This document shows positions 33,029 through 33,242 of a stretch of 33,242 nucleotides of DNA, piece by piece; positions within the stretch are counted from its first letter, which is position 1; each line of letters opens with the position of its first letter. This DNA is from Candidatus Gastranaerophilales bacterium (GTDB taxonomy: Bacteria > Cyanobacteriota > Vampirovibrionia > Gastranaerophilales > Gastranaerophilaceae). A model generated the notes under the pieces. The model had not been told where the DNA came from. It saw nothing but the letters and a program-made list of their open reading frames with translations, and did no database searches. A program made the translations under genes and the position numbers. The stretch is from the NCBI GenBank assembly GCA_944323255.1, contig CALURU010000022.1, positions 1 to 33,242 on the forward strand, in the 5' to 3' direction.

Positions 33029-33242
33029 ATGTCGGAAAAAGTATCGTTGCAAACAAATTGTGATAGTGTTTTAATCCCTTGTCCCGCAAGGTTTTCAGCT
33101 ATTAGGGGGGGGGGGGTAAAACCCGCTTGTAGAGGCGGTTTAAACCAGATTTGCAATCTGATATTCCCTCGCCCCTTGAGGGAGAGGGAGCAGTCGTGCT
33201 CGAGCCGTCAGGCGAAAGCTACGAATGCGGGTGTGGGGGTAA
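33029..33242 (+). CDS. Candidate gene start crossing a 12-G tract (partial, runs off the window)
   Basis: The ORF begins MSEKVSLQTNCDSVLIPCPA and stays open for 71 codons to the window edge. In its favour are the strong promoter and an AAGGA seven bases before the ATG. The run of 12 G at 33105-33116 encodes glycines. With 11 G the frame would meet TAA at once, and with 13 G it would meet TAG five codons after the tract, so length change would switch expression off. Against it, the sequence from about 33165 contains the CCCTCGCCCCTTGAGGG repeat motif, and the translation there is Arg/Cys-rich and unlike a normal protein. It may be a leader peptide or repeat-disrupted remnant. Confidence 0.3.
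   Translation, partial: MSEKVSLQTNCDSVLIPCPARFSAIRGGGVKPACRGGLNQICNLIFPRPLREREQSCSSRQAKATNAGVGV

Noticed and set aside
32896..33156. Minus-strand 86-codon ORF near the right end
   Set aside because: It crosses the terminator, the promoter and the G12 tract of plus-strand features and has no plausible start signal.

Overview
The window looks like chromosomal DNA from a low-GC, didermic, non-photosynthetic relative of Cyanobacteria, most probably an uncultured gut lineage such as Gastranaerophilales ('Melainabacteria', Vampirovibrionia). This is an inference. It rests on low GC, cyanobacterium-like EF-G and BioY sequences, a secretin (which implies an outer membrane) with a type IV pilus/type II secretion ATPase and platform protein, and several lineage-type proteins of unknown function, including one starting MGLACSNIRLLTLTARK. 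No rRNA, tRNA, transposase, integrase, prophage or CRISPR array was seen.

Layout. 1-240: repeat-bearing intergenic DNA ending in a promoter. 241-3086: tight operon pyrH-frr-cdsA-rnc (nucleotide, ribosome-recycling, phospholipid and RNA-processing functions). 3161-4484: a small conserved-looking gene, a palindromic repeat, then tpiA, closed by a two-way terminator shared with a leftward EF-hand/coiled-coil gene (4544-6337). 6548-8635: fusA standing alone, followed by a near-perfect hairpin terminator and a dispersed repeat. 8928-9697: a 4'-phosphopantetheinyl transferase and a 57-residue gene too short for most gene callers. 9699-11360 (-): membrane-anchored TPR protein. 11468-12055: secreted unknown protein. 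12245-18332: pilus/secretion operon (PilP/GspC-like, secretin, ATPase, platform protein, small unknown), running on into a short-chain dehydrogenase. 19135-21723 (-): mutS, apparently leaderless. 21763-25383: envelope and housekeeping genes (unknown membrane-anchored protein, DUF2993-like lipoprotein-type domain, GerMN protein, HicB-like protein, RimI, BioY). 25462-26658 (-): pgk. 26659-27363: compound tandem and inverted repeats. 27364-29067: TPR plus GT9-like glycosyltransferase fusion. 29064-31611 (-): two membrane-anchored AAA+ ATPases, one with a changed Walker A motif. 31832-32821: the MGLACS protein. 32822-33242: terminator, then a strong promoter with a palindromic spacer driving an ORF that crosses a 12-G tract and leaves the window.

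Working together. Most of the window is core metabolism and translation in small, closely spaced transcription units with overlapping stops and starts. The accessory signal is concentrated in the pilus operon and the right-hand third (26.7-33.2 kb). There, unusual ATPases, a fused TPR-glycosyltransferase, a lineage-type surface or effector-like protein and homopolymer-bearing repeats cluster together. No known defence or mobile system explains that cluster.
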